Shown: one piece after another, positions 20,186-30,288 of the stretch
How positions within the stretch are numbered: the stretch's first letter is position 1
Layout of the letters: each line of letters begins with the position of its first letter
NCBI RefSeq assembly: GCF_013423955.1
Contig: NZ_JACCKX010000001.1
Coordinates: 558,001-622,000 of the forward strand
Reading direction: 5' to 3'
DNA length: 64,000 bases
Source of the DNA: Ottowia beijingensis
Lineage (GTDB): Bacteria; Pseudomonadota; Gammaproteobacteria; Burkholderiales; Burkholderiaceae_C
Translations under genes and position numbers: made by a program
Notes under the pieces: model-generated
Told to the model about the DNA's origin: nothing
What the model saw: the letters and a program-made list of their open reading frames with translations, nothing else
Databases searched by the model: none

Positions 20186-20910
20186 GCCACCTCCACGTTG
20201 GCGTTGTGGAACACGTCCTGCACGTCGTCCAGGTCTTCCAGCATGTCGAGCAGCTTCTGCATCTTCGCCGCGTCGTCGCCGGCCAGGTCGATGGTGTTCT
20301 CGGGGCGCATCGTCACCTCGGCCACCTCGGGCGTCAGGCCGGCGGCCTCCAGGGCGTTCTTGACGGCCTCGAACTCGGCCGGCGGCGTCAGCACCTCGAT
20401 GGCGCCTTCGTCGTCGGTGATCACGTCTTCGGCACCGGCCTCCAGCGCCACGTTCATCACCTTCTCTTCGTCGGTGCCGGGGGCGAAGAACAACTGGCCG
20501 CAATGCTTGAACTGGAACGCCACCGAGCCCTCGGTGCCCATGTTGCCGCCATATTTGCTGAAGATGTGACGCACCTCGGCCACGGTGCGCACGCGGTTGT
20601 CGGTCATGGTGTCGACGATGATGGCCGCACCGCCCAGCCCATAGCCCTCGTAGCGGATTTCCTCGTAGCTCACGCCTTCGAGGTTGCCGGTGGCCTTGTC
20701 GATGTTGCGCTTGACGGTGTCGGCCGGCATGTTGGCCGCCTTGGCCTTCTCGATCGCCAGGCGCAGGCGCGGGTTGGCCGCCGGATCACCGCCGCCGGTG
20801 CGCGCCGCCACCATGATCTCGCGCACCACGCGGGTCCAGATGCGCTGCCGTTTTTCGTCCTGCCGCCCCTTGCGGTGCTGGATGTTGGCCCATTTGCTGT
20901 GACCAGCCAT
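20182..20910 (-). CDS. yebC: YebC/PmpR-family protein
   Basis: Members of this family act as DNA-binding regulators or, in recent work, as factors that relieve ribosome stalling at proline runs. It is intact at 242 residues. It begins [21 protein letters not shown], the family hallmark, with [40 protein letters not shown] and [15 protein letters not shown]. It is the first gene of the purD operon and divergent from the HerA-like ATPase gene. Confidence 0.95.
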   Translation of the reverse strand: MAGHSKWANIQHRKGRQDEKRQRIWTRVVREIMVAARTGGGDPAANPRLRLAIEKAKAANMPADTVKRNIDKATGNLEGVSYEEIRYEGYGLGGAAIIVDTMTDNRVRTVAEVRHIFSKYGGNMGTEGSVAFQFKHCGQLFFAPGTDEEKVMNVALEAGAEDVITDDEGAIEVLTPPAEFEAVKNALEAAGLTPEVAEVTMRPENTIDLAGDDAAKMQKLLDMLEDLDDVQDVFHNANVEVA

Positions 20911-20983
20911 ATCGCTCTGCCTCTGATTTCAAGTATCGGGATAATCGGTCCATTCTACTTTTCGTGCCCTCCATACCCCTCCG

Positions 20984-22494
20984 ATGGCCGATCCCATCCT
21001 CATCGCCAAGCATGGCGATATCGAAACCTTCATCCTGCCAGGCTTGGCCAACCGCCACGGGCTGATCACCGGCGCCACCGGCACCGGCAAGACGGTGACG
21101 CTGCAAAAGCTGGCCGAATCCTTCAGCGCCATCGGCGTGCCGGTGTTCATGAGCGACGTGAAGGGCGACCTGACCGGCATCAGCCAGCAAGGCACCATCG
21201 GCGGCAAGATGGCCGACATCCTGAAGGAGCGCGGCCTGCCCCTGCCCGAGCCGACGAGCTGCCCCGTCACCCTGTGGGACGTGTTCGGCGAACAGGGCCA
21301 CCCGGTGCGCGCCACCATCAGCGACATGGGGCCGCTGCTGCTGTCGCGCATGCTCGATTTGAACGAGACACAGACCGGCGTGCTCAACCTGGTGTTCAAG
21401 ATCGCCGACGACAGCGGGCTGCTGCTGCTGGACCTGAAAGACCTGCGCAGCATGCTGAGCTTTGTCGGCGAAAACGCCAAGCAGTTCACCACTCAGTACG
21501 GCAACGTCAGCGCCGCCAGCGTGGGCGCCATCCAGCGCGGTCTGCTGACGCTGGAAAGCCAGGGCGGCGACAAGTTCTTCGGCGAGCCGATGCTGAACCT
21601 CGACGACATGATGCAGACCGTGGGCGGCAAGGGCGTGATCAACATCCTGAGCGCTGACAAGCTGATGCAATCGCCTCGCCTGTACGCCACCTTCCTGCTG
21701 TGGATGTTGAGCGATCTGTACGAGCGCCTGCCCGAAATCGGCGACCCGGAAAAGCCCAAGTTCGCCTTCTTCTTCGACGAGGCGCACCTGCTGTTCAACG
21801 ACGCGCCCAAGGTGCTGCTGGAGCGCATCGAACTGGTGGTGCGGCTGATCCGATCCAAGGGCGTGGGCGTGTACTTCGTCACCCAGAACCCCATCGACGT
21901 GCCCGACACCGTGCTGGCGCAGCTGGGCAACCGCGTGCAGCACGCGCTGCGCGCCTTCACCGCGCGCGACCAGAAGGCCGTGAAGGCCACCGCCGAGACG
22001 ATGCGCGGCAACCCCAGCTCGACGTCGAAGCCGCCATCACGGAGCTGGGCACTGGCGAGGCGCTGGTGAGCTTTCTCGACGCCAAGGGCCGCCCTGGCAT
22101 CACCGAGCGCGTCTACGTCATCCCGCCTGGCAGCCAGATCGGCCCGATCACCGACGCACAGCGCGCCGAGCTGAACAAGAACTCGCTGATCGCCGGCACC
22201 TACGAGCAGACGGTCGACCGCGAATCCGCCTACGAGATGCTGGCCCAGCGTGGCGCACGGGCAGCGCCGGGCGCAGGCGGCGCTGGCGCTGCCGGTGGTG
22301 CGGCGGCCGAGGGCGGCGGCCTGATGGACGAGGCGCTGAAATGGGGCAAGGAAGCCCTGTTCGGCCGCACCGGCCCGCGCGGCGGCCAGTACGACGGCCT
22401 GGTGCAGAACGTGGTCAAGGGCGAAATGCGCCGCATGGGCCGCGAGCTGGTGCGCGGCGCACTGGGCAGCCTGCTGGGCGGGCGGCGGCGCTGA
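20984..22494 (+). CDS. HerA-like ATPase of the DUF853/YjgR family (one-base frameshift)
   Basis: P-loop ATPase related to the HerA/FtsK helicase group; its cellular role is not established. Walker [19 protein letters not shown] is near residue 30. Walker B is in [15 protein letters not shown], and the sensor-like [13 protein letters not shown] and [22 protein letters not shown] follow. The frame breaks at CCCC 22012-22015; one C gives [23 protein letters not shown] and ~503 residues. A Gly/Ala-rich linker precedes the C-terminal [16 protein letters not shown]. Start ATG 20984 is the family start. Confidence 0.9.
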
Positions 22495-22564
22495 ACCGGT
22501 ACCGCGCCAAGTGCGGCAACGCCGCACTCGAACGCCTCCATGCCCCACTGATCGTTACGTTTTT

Positions 22565-22646
22565 CATAGTGGCTAGCGCTTGTTCAACAACGGATTCAAG
22601 AGAAATCGATCTGAAATCCTTTTGAATCGGGCGCAAGCAGCTATCT
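22565..22646. repeat. TAGCTG-type palindromic repeat, divergent copy
   Basis: Begins CATAGTGGCTAGCGCTTGTT, inner GGATTCAAG/CTGAAATCC motifs, and ends GGGCGCAAGCAGCTATC. It lies between the HerA-like gene and upp. Confidence 0.65.
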
Positions 22647-22665
22647 TTTTGAACCAACCACCCCC

Positions 22666-23310
22666 ATGACGAAGAACACCGCTGCCCAGGTCCACCACGT
22701 CACCCACCCGCTGGTGCAGCACAAGCTCACGCTGATGCGCAACAAGGACGCCAGCAGCACCACCTTCCGCACCTTGCTGGGCGAGCTGGCGGCCCTCATG
22801 GCCTACGAGATCACGCGCGACATGCCCACCCAACTGGTCGAGATCGAAACGCCGCTGGAGAAGATGAAGAGCCCGATGATCGACGGCAAGAAGCTGGTCT
22901 TCGCCTCGATCCTGCGCGCCGGCAACGGCATGCTCGACGGCCTGCTGCGCGTGGTGCCCAATGCGCGCGTGGGCCACGTCGGCCTGTACCGCGACCCGCA
23001 AACGCTGCAGGCCGTGGAGTACTACTACAAGATGCCCGCCGACATGGCCGAGCGCGACGTGATCGCGGTCGACCCGATGCTGGCCACCGGCCACTCGGCC
23101 GTCGCCGCCATCGACAAGCTCAAGGCCGCCGGCCCGCGCTCGATCAAGTTCTTGTGCCTGCTGGCCGCGCCCGAGGGCATCTGCACCCTGCACGCCGCCC
23201 ACCCCGACGTGCCGATCTACACCGCCGCCATCGACCGCGAACTGAACGACCACGGCTACATCCTGCCGGGGCTGGGGGATGCGGGGGATCGGATCTTCGG
23301 CACGAAGTAG
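22666..23310 (+). CDS. upp: uracil phosphoribosyltransferase
   Basis: Upp salvages uracil to UMP with PRPP. It is intact at 214 residues. Visible are [35 protein letters not shown], the PRPP loop [19 protein letters not shown] and the uracil-binding end [21 protein letters not shown]. The start [21 protein letters not shown] is family-typical. It follows a repeat, so it probably has its own promoter. Confidence 0.97.
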   Translation: MTKNTAAQVHHVTHPLVQHKLTLMRNKDASSTTFRTLLGELAALMAYEITRDMPTQLVEIETPLEKMKSPMIDGKKLVFASILRAGNGMLDGLLRVVPNARVGHVGLYRDPQTLQAVEYYYKMPADMAERDVIAVDPMLATGHSAVAAIDKLKAAGPRSIKFLCLLAAPEGICTLHAAHPDVPIYTAAIDRELNDHGYILPGLGDAGDRIFGTK

Positions 23311-23391
23311 GCGATCGCGGCAAGCGGTCAATCGCTACAGATATCGAAGCGGTTGGCGCCGATGACAAAAGGGCTGCAGCCCGAAAACTTC

Positions 23392-25263
23392 TCAATCACG
23401 TGCAGCCGCACGGCCCTGCATGATTTGCTGCACGGCGCGGTACAGCGCGTCCGATCCATGCAGCGGGTTGGCGGGATCGAGCGCGAAAGGGTTGGCCAAC
23501 GGCTCGGTGCGCGTGCCGCCAGCCGGCGGCAGGTGCAGGAAGAACGACAGGCTCTGCGCCCCATGCGCGCGGTGGCGCAGCAGCACGCGGCGCAGTTCGT
23601 CAGCACCCATGGCGCGCAGCGGGTGAAACTCGGTCACGCTGTACACCGGCTGGCGTGAGCGCGCCAGCCAGTCGAAGAACGAATCGTCGTAGGTGGCCTC
23701 GCCGTACAGATTGATGCCCAGGCGCACGTCCCGGAACGGCAGCAGCGACTGCTCCGACGCAAAGCGCGTGCCGTCCCAGCCGGCCTTCTCGGCCGGGTAG
23801 ATCTGCTGCGTGCGGTGCGGCACGCCGGCCAGGCAGCTGTCGTCCAGCAGGCGGTCGAAGTGCGCCAGATAGTCCACCACCTGCTGGTTGCGGAAAGCGT
23901 GCCACAGCGGCACCAGCGGGTTGTAGAACACGGCGCGCCCATCCAGTGGCGCGTCGATCCAGAACTGCAGTTGCGGGCCGGGCGGCGCCATCGGCGGCAG
24001 GGGCTGGCGCAGCGGCATCGGTGCGGGCGTGGCCTGGTCACGCCCCATCACGGCGATGTGGCGCGTACCCAGGTGCCGCAGGCGTCCGCCCTCGCCTTCC
24101 AGCACGACGTCGATGCGGTGCACGCCCGGTGGTTGGTCGGCAAAGCGCAGGTCGTAGCGCCAGCCGACCTTGTCGGTACCGAACTCGGGGCGCGCCTGTC
24201 CCACGTCCTGCCGCACGAAATGCGCCGGCACGCGGCCGACCGGCTGGCCATCGAGGTACACGCGCACCCAGGGCGTGGCGCCCTTGGGCAGCGCAGCGTC
24301 GTGCGCCCAGCCGCTGATGGCCAGCGTGCCAGCGGCCGCGTCGTCGATGTGCTGCCAGAAGTGGTCCAGTCGCTCGTGGCGGATGTCGCGCGCGGGTGGC
24401 TCGATCTGGTCGAACGACGCGAACCCGGAGCCCAGTTGCGCATTCAGCGCCGCGATGTCGCCACGAAAGTGCTGGCGCAGCCAGGCGCGGAAACCTGCGC
24501 GCGAAGTCGGCGAATAGTCCGTCAGCACATACGGCAGGCCATGCCCCATGCCGGCTTCGAAATCGGGGTACAGGTGGTGCACCTCGCCCAGCAGGTTGAC
24601 GCCGGCGATGCGCTGGCGCACCTCACTCGGCAAGGCGCACAAGGCCTGCGTCAGCGCGCCAATGGCCTGCTCGCGCCGCTGGGTAATCGCGTTGTCGGTG
24701 CGGGCAATGCTCCAGGGGTAGAGCGGCCAGCTCATGTACCGGTCCACCGGCAGCGGGCCCTGCGGCGTGTGGGCCATGTTGGCCGGGTCTTGTGCCAGCG
24801 CCGGCTCGATGGGCGCATGCTCGGAAAAGTGCGTCGAGAACAGGTACAGCACCACCGGGCGATCCACGCCCTGCACCGTGTTCGTGATGCGCCGCACGGC
24901 CTGCGCGTCCACCACCCAGCCACCGGCGCGCGGCTCGAACAGATTGAGCAGGGGCACCAGCAGCGTGTAGCCCAGCTCGAAGCGCCCATCGGCGCTGCGG
25001 CGCGGGCCGACGGCCTGCAGCGTCGACTCGATGCGGGCGGCGGCCGAGCCGTGCTCGCCGGTACATGCGGCCTCCAGCGGCTGGGCGGGCGCGGCCATTT
25101 CCAGGCAGTCGCTCAACTCGCCAATGGCCGGCGCCAGCAGCAGCGGTTGCTGCCGACCCTGCCACAGCCAGGCCGACAGCGCGATCAACGCCGCCAGCAG
25201 GGCCAGCGCCAGCGCAAGGCAGAACAGGTCGAAGCCACGGCCCTGGTGCTGTTCTCGGTTCAT
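23392..25263 (-). CDS. membrane-anchored glycoside hydrolase (GH42-like) candidate
   Basis: Large intact protein, 623 residues from ATG 25263 (a GTG eight codons upstream is also possible). One N-terminal transmembrane helix (~14-33) suggests a periplasmic domain on an inner-membrane anchor. The segment TSRAGFRAWLRQHFRGDIAALN then FASFDQIEPP resembles GH42-type beta-galactosidases. NLLGE (Glu227) and NLYGE (Glu522) are two Asn-x-x-Gly-Glu motifs that could be catalytic acids. Residues ~313-405 look like an inserted beta-sandwich (SGWAHDAALP, VYLDGQPVGRVPAHFVRQDV). Substrate unknown; function is inference. No linked sugar genes are nearby. Confidence 0.5.
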   Translation of the reverse strand: MNREQHQGRGFDLFCLALALALLAALIALSAWLWQGRQQPLLLAPAIGELSDCLEMAAPAQPLEAACTGEHGSAAARIESTLQAVGPRRSADGRFELGYTLLVPLLNLFEPRAGGWVVDAQAVRRITNTVQGVDRPVVLYLFSTHFSEHAPIEPALAQDPANMAHTPQGPLPVDRYMSWPLYPWSIARTDNAITQRREQAIGALTQALCALPSEVRQRIAGVNLLGEVHHLYPDFEAGMGHGLPYVLTDYSPTSRAGFRAWLRQHFRGDIAALNAQLGSGFASFDQIEPPARDIRHERLDHFWQHIDDAAAGTLAISGWAHDAALPKGATPWVRVYLDGQPVGRVPAHFVRQDVGQARPEFGTDKVGWRYDLRFADQPPGVHRIDVVLEGEGGRLRHLGTRHIAVMGRDQATPAPMPLRQPLPPMAPPGPQLQFWIDAPLDGRAVFYNPLVPLWHAFRNQQVVDYLAHFDRLLDDSCLAGVPHRTQQIYPAEKAGWDGTRFASEQSLLPFRDVRLGINLYGEATYDDSFFDWLARSRQPVYSVTEFHPLRAMGADELRRVLLRHRAHGAQSLSFFLHLPPAGGTRTEPLANPFALDPANPLHGSDALYRAVQQIMQGRAAARD

Positions 25264-25404
25264 TGCATCGCCCCAGGCATCCGCCACAGGCGGCGGTTGC
25301 GGCCGATGTGCGTGGCGCTGGCGCGCAGGTGAAGATGACCGATCAGGTGGGACATGGCGTGAGCGATTTTGACCGATGCCGTGCGCCGGTCGCGGCAGGC
25401 GCTG

Positions 25405-25440
25405 GATAGCTATGCAACTTATAGCTGCTTGCGCTTGCTA
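25405..25440. repeat. partial TAGCTGCTTGCGC element
   Basis: GATAGCTATGCAAC followed by TATAGCTGCTTGCGCTTGCT. One end of the repeat family, between the glycoside-hydrolase-like gene and msrA. No partner end was found. Confidence 0.45.
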
Positions 25441-25486
25441 CGCAAGGCCCCGCGAGCCATTTGACCCGCAATTTCCTGTTCAGCCC

Positions 25487-26025
25487 TCATCCCTTCGCCA
25501 GCGCGCGAAAGGTCTGGCGGAACTTGGCCACCTTGGGCGCGGCCACGGCCAGGCAATAGCCCTGGTGCGGGTTGCGCTCGAAGAAGTCCTGGTGGTAGTC
25601 CTCGGCGGCGAAGTAGTGCGCCAGCGGCTCGACCTCGGTCACGATGGGCGCGCCGAACAGCTTGTCCTGGCCATCTCGCGGACGATGTCGTCGGCCACGT
25701 CCTTCTGCGCCGGCGTGGTGAAGTAGATGCCGCTGCGGTACTGCGTGCCGACGTCGTTGCCCTGCCGATTGAGCTGCGTGGGGTCGTGCGTGGCGAAGAA
25801 GATCTCCAGCAGCTGTCGCAGGCTGACCTGCGCCGGGTCGTAGCTCAGCTTGACGACTTCCGCACAGCCGGTGCGGCCGGTGCAGACCTGCTCGTAGCTG
25901 GGCGCCGTTGCCTGCCCGTTGCTGTAGCCGCTTTCCACGTCCAGCACGCCGCGCACTTCCTTGAACACCGCCTCGGTGCACCAGAAGCAGCCGCCGCCCA
26001 GCACGATGGTTTCGGTTGCGCTCAT
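25487..26025 (-). CDS. msrA: peptide methionine-S-sulfoxide reductase MsrA (one-base frameshift)
   Basis: MsrA reduces the S-epimer of methionine sulfoxide in proteins. The active-site motif GGCFWCTEAVF with the nucleophile Cys is at the N-terminus. GYSNGQATAPSYEQVCTGRTGCAEVVKLSYDP and THDPTQLNRQGNDVGTQYRS follow. The frame breaks at CC 25671-25672; one more base reads REMGQDKLFGAPIVTEVEPL and the ending AEDYHQDFFERNPHQGYC, giving ~179 residues. A REP pair lies just upstream. Confidence 0.95.
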
Positions 26026-26049
26026 GGGTTGAATCCTTCCTTCCAGACT

Positions 26050-26123
26050 GTGGGAGCGGGCTTGCCCGCGATGGCGTCTCGTCGTCGAGTCACACGCCGC
26101 ATCGCGGGCAAGCCCGCTCCCAC
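26050..26123. repeat. REP pair (Pseudomonas-type GTGGGAGCGGGCTTGCCCGC)
   Basis: GTGGGAGCGGGCTTGCCCGC at one end and its inverted copy at the other, with ~28 bases between. Each half is itself palindromic. Similar pairs are at 31861-31933 and 54551-54622. It lies between msrA and the LysR gene. Confidence 0.85.
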
Positions 26124-26151
26124 AGAAAAACGATGAAGCCGACCGGCCATG

Positions 26152-27047
26152 CTACGCCGTCTGCCCCACGGCGCGCACCGCGGTCAGAAACAACCCCAGC
26201 GCCGGCAGGTCGCGCGCGGGGTTCCACAGGCAGCGCGTTTCGTAGCGCGGCAGCGTGCCGTGCGGGTCCTTCACCGGCACGAAGGCCGCACCCGCCAGCT
26301 GCGCCTGCTGCAGCGCCGCCGGCACCAGTGCCACCGCCAGGCCCTGCGACACCAGCGATACCACGCTCAGCCAGTGCTGCATCTCGTGCAGCGGCTGCGG
26401 CGTGAAACCCGCCGCCTGGCAGGCGGCCACGATGCGCGCGTGGTAGTCGGGCGAGACGCTGCGCGACACCAGCGCCAGCGGCTCGGGCGCCAGCGCATCC
26501 AGCGGCAGCGTGCGCTTGCGCGCCAGCGCGTGCGCAGCAGGCACGCAGGCCACGAAGGGCTGGCTGGACACCAACTGCGCCGCCAGCCCCGTCGGCGCGT
26601 GCGCGACGTGGGCGAAGCCGGCGTCCAGCCGCGCGTGCTGCAGCTCCACCAGCTGCTCGCTCGAACTCAGCTCGCGCAACGTCAGCTGCAAGCGCGCGTG
26701 CTCGGCCTGAAAGCGCCGCAGCATCTGCGGCAGGCCGCGGTACAGCATGGTGCCGGCAAAGCCGATCGACAGGCGCCCCACCTGGCCGCTGGCCGCGTCG
26801 CGCGCGGCGTGCAGTGCCTGCGCCGCGCCGTCGATGGCCGCCTGCGCGGCTGGCACCAGCGCCTGCCCGGCCGCTGTCAGCTGCACGCCGCGGCTGTTGC
26901 GCAGGAACAGCGGCGCGCCCACCTCGGCCCGAGCTGCTGGATGGCCACCGTCAACGGCGGCTGGCTGATGGCCAGCCGCTGCGCGGCGCGGCCGAAGTGC
27001 AGTTCGTCGGCCAGGGCCAAAAAGTAGCGCAGGTGGCGCAGCTCCAT
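26152..27047 (-). CDS. LysR-family regulator next to gcdH (one-base frameshift)
   Basis: LysR-type transcription factor. The N-terminal HTH reads [21 protein letters not shown] with [15 protein letters not shown]. One base is missing at CCC 26928-26930; after it come [19 protein letters not shown] and the co-inducer domain ([18 protein letters not shown] to [14 protein letters not shown]). The total is ~298 residues. It is divergent from glutaryl-CoA dehydrogenase, the usual GcdR arrangement, so it probably controls lysine or tryptophan catabolism via glutaryl-CoA. That role is inferred from position. Confidence 0.85.
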
Positions 27048-27110
27048 GAATAGTTGCCTCGAATAGATGAATCGCTATTCGATATTAGACAGCTATTCAT
27101 GACCACGGCA
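27045..27110. promoter_or_regulatory. candidate LysR-binding dyads between the regulator gene and gcdH
   Basis: The gap holds GAATAG-N8-CTATTC (27061-27080), a further CTATTCAT near 27093-27100, and ATGAATAG at the regulator start. These inverted ATGAATAG/CTATTCAT motifs fit LysR-type dyads. The assignment is by pattern and position only. Confidence 0.45.
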
Positions 27111-27150
27111 CAATCACCGGATTCATTCGACACCGCACGGAGACACGACC

Positions 27151-28337
27151 ATGGCCACCACCAAGAACAGCTTCAACTGGCAAGACCCTTCCTGCTCGAC
27201 GCACAGCTCACCGACGATGAGCGCCAGGTGCAGGAAGCCGCCCGCGCCTACTGCCAGGAGAAGCTGCTGCCGCGCGTGCAGATGGCCTTCCGCAACGAAA
27301 CCACCGACCCGACGATCTTCCGCGAGATGGGCGAGCTGGGCCTGCTCGGCCCCACCATCCCTGAAGCCTACGGCGGCGCCGGCCTCAACTACGTCTGCTA
27401 CGGTCTGGTGGCGCGCGAGGTGGAGCGCGTGGACAGCGGCTACCGCAGCATGATGAGCGTGCAGAGTTCGCTGGTGATGGTGCCGATCAACGAGTTCGGC
27501 ACCGAGGCGCAGAAGCAGAAATACCTGCCCAAGCTGGCCAGCGGCGAATGGATCGGCTGCTTCGGCCTGACCGAGCCGAACCACGGCTCCGACCCCGGCA
27601 GCATGATCACGCGCGCCAAGAAGGTGGATGGCGGCTACTCGCTTTCGGGCGCCAAGATGTGGATCACCAACAGCCCCATCGCCGATGTGTTCGTGGTCTG
27701 GGCCAAGGACGATGGTGGGCAGATCCGCGGCTTCATCCTGGAGAAAGGCTGGAAGGGCCTGAGCGCCCCCGCCGTGCACGGCAAGGTCGGCCTGCGCGCC
27801 TCCATCACCGGCGAAATCGTGATGGACGAAGTCTTCGTGCCCGAAGAGAACGCCTTCCCCGACGTGCGCGGCCTCAAAGGCCCGTTCACCTGCCTGAACA
27901 GCGCCCGCTACGGCATCGCCTGGGGCGCCCTGGGCGCGGCCGAAGACTGCTATCTGCGCGCGCGCCAGTACGTGATGGACCGCCAGCAGTTCGGCCGCCC
28001 GCTGGCCGCCAACCAGCTCATCCAGAAGAAGCTGGCCGACATGCTGACCGACATCAGCCTGGGCCTGCAGGGCTGCCTGCGCCTGGGCCGCATGAAGGAC
28101 GAGGGCATCGCGCCGGTCGAGCTGACCTCGATCCTCAAGCGCAACAGCTGCGGCAAGGCGCTCGACATCGCCCGCATGGCGCGCGACATGATGGGCGGCA
28201 ACGGCATCAGCGACGAATACGGCGTGGCGCGCCACCTGGTGAACCTGGAAGTGGTCAACACCTACGAGGGCACGCACGACGTGCACGCGCTGATCCTGGG
28301 CCGGGCCATCACGGGGATTGCGGCGTTTTCGAACTGA
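27151..28337 (+). CDS. gcdH: glutaryl-CoA dehydrogenase (one-base frameshift)
   Basis: FAD-dependent acyl-CoA dehydrogenase that converts glutaryl-CoA to crotonyl-CoA. The N-terminus [13 protein letters not shown] breaks at CCC 27186-27188. One more C reads [20 protein letters not shown] and gives ~395 residues. Family features are [53 protein letters not shown] and the catalytic Glu in [25 protein letters not shown] lies upstream of the ATG at 27151. Divergent LysR control is likely. A longer frame starting at 27054 is not needed. Confidence 0.95.
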
Positions 28338-28360
28338 GAATGTTCAAGCCAACAGCAAAG

Positions 28361-28386
28361 GGCGCTACGGCGCCCTTTATTGTTTT
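28361..28386 (+). terminator. intrinsic terminator after gcdH
   Basis: GGGCGC-TACG-GCGCCC stem, flanked by AAA and followed by TTTATTGTTTT, 24 bp after the stop codon. Confidence 0.85.
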
Positions 28387-28429
28387 CGGAAGGCCTCTGC
28401 ATTCAGCAGTTCGAGCGGGATGGCCAGTG

Positions 28430-28515
28430 CGTAGGTCGGAACCGCCCAAGGCGATTCCGACGAGGGGTTCATGCTCGCCGAGTCGGCGGAATCCCTGCGG
28501 GGTTCCGCCCTACGT
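28430..28515. repeat. imperfect inverted repeat with GTAGG...CCTAC ends
   Basis: CGTAGGTCGGAACCGC at the left pairs imperfectly with GCGGGGTTCCGCCCTACG at the right, with further GGCGATTCCGACG and GTCGGCGGAATCCC motifs between. It lies between the gcdH terminator and the EVE gene. Only one copy was seen in this window. Confidence 0.4.
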
Positions 28516-28517
28516 GG

Positions 28518-28988
<471 letters not shown>

Positions 28989-29024
28989 GGTGGGCATTGT
29001 GACGCCGGCAGCGACAATGCCCGC

Positions 29025-30088
29025 ATGCCTGACGCAGCACCCCACCCCTTCGCCACCCTCACCCCCGATTTCGTGCTGGACGCGCTGGCCAGTGTGGGCC
29101 TGGTCGGCGACGGGCGGCTGATGGCGCTGAATTCGTACGAGAACCGCGTCTATCTGGCGCACCTGGAGCCCGGCACGCCGCTGGCGGACACCGCGCAAGG
29201 GGCGCACCCGGCCGTGGTGCTCAAGTTCTACCGGCCCGGCCGCTGGGCGCCGGAGCAGATCGAGGAGGAACACGCCTTCGCACACGAGCTGATGGCGGCC
29301 GAGGTGCCGGTGGTCGGCCCGCTGTTGATCGACGGGCGCACGCTGCACGAATACGAAGGCTTTCGCTTCAGCGTCAGCCCGCGGCGCGGCGGGCGCACGC
29401 CCGAGCTGGGCGACGACGAGACGCTGGAATGGATCGGCCGCTTTCTGGCGCGCCTGCACGCCGTGGCGCGCGGCGGCCGTTCGTGCACCGGCCGGCGGTG
29501 GACGTGACCAGCTACGGCCGTGAGCCGCGCGACTGGCTGCTGGCGCATGGCGCGCTGCCGCTGGAGGTGGAACGTGCCTGGGCCGATGTCTGCCAGGAAG
29601 CTATTGAATTGATAGCTTCCAGCGCTTGGTACACGGGCGCTGAACACCAAAACGACCCTCAAACCCCAGGCATCGCCACGCTGCGCCTGCACGCCGACTG
29701 CCACCCCGGCAACATCCTGTGGACGCCCGCCGACCTGCCCGGCGGCGGTCCGCATTTCGTCGACCTGGACGACTGCCGCAGCGGCCCGGCGGTGCAGGAT
29801 TTATGGATGCTGCTGCCGGGCGAACGCGTCGAGCGCCAGCGCGCGCTGGGCGCCCTGCTCGACGGCTACGAGCAGATGCGCGAGTTCGACCGGCGCGAAC
29901 TGGCGCTGATCGAGCCGCTGCGCACGCTGCGGCTGATCCACTACAGCGCCTGGATCGCGCGCCGCTGGGACGACCCGGCGTTCCCTGCCGCCTTTCCCGA
30001 CTTCGGCACGCCCGACTACTGGCGCGGGCAGATCGACACGCTGGTCGATCAGATCGAGGCCATGCAGGCGCCGCCGCTGGTGGCTTGA
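29025..30088 (+). CDS. srkA: SrkA/YihE-type stress-response kinase (one-base frameshift; repeat inside coding sequence)
   Basis: Aminoglycoside-phosphotransferase-fold serine/threonine kinase; E. coli SrkA counters MazF-type stress death. ALNSYENRVYLAHLE, VVLKFYRPGRW, the catalytic HADCHPGNILW and metal-binding DLDDCRSGPAVQDLWMLLPG are visible. GG at 29465-29466 needs one more G to read HAVGARRPFVHRPAVDV. The total is ~354 residues, about 25 more than usual. Much of the excess (AIELIASSAWYTGAEHQND) is encoded by a TAGCTG-type repeat at 29598-29640. Confidence 0.85.
29598..29640. repeat. TAGCTG-type element inside the kinase gene
   Basis: GAAGCTAT-TGAATTG-ATAGCTTC is a perfect inverted repeat, followed by CAGCGCTTGG as in the intergenic repeats. 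It is translated in frame. Confidence 0.6.
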
Positions 30089-30183
30089 ATTCGGGGACTG
30101 CCCAGGCGATCGACGGGACCGCCGGCCTTTGGTGTAGGGCACGCACCAATACAAGACAAATCGGCCTGCAGTGCCTGCCCTGC

Positions 30184-30212
30184 AGGCGCAAGCAGCTATA
30201 CAGAGCATAGCA
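30184..30212. repeat. partial TAGCTG element before the antiporter gene
   Basis: AGGCGCAAGCAGCTATACAG, followed by GAGCATAGC. It is one right-hand end of the family. The surrounding 30089-30288 gap holds no gene I can support. Confidence 0.45.
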
Positions 30213-30288
30213 ACCAAGGCTGACATCCTTGCCCGTCCCAAGGGCTTTCCCACTCTTCGGCTGGCACGCCTTCTGCTAATTTCCGTCC

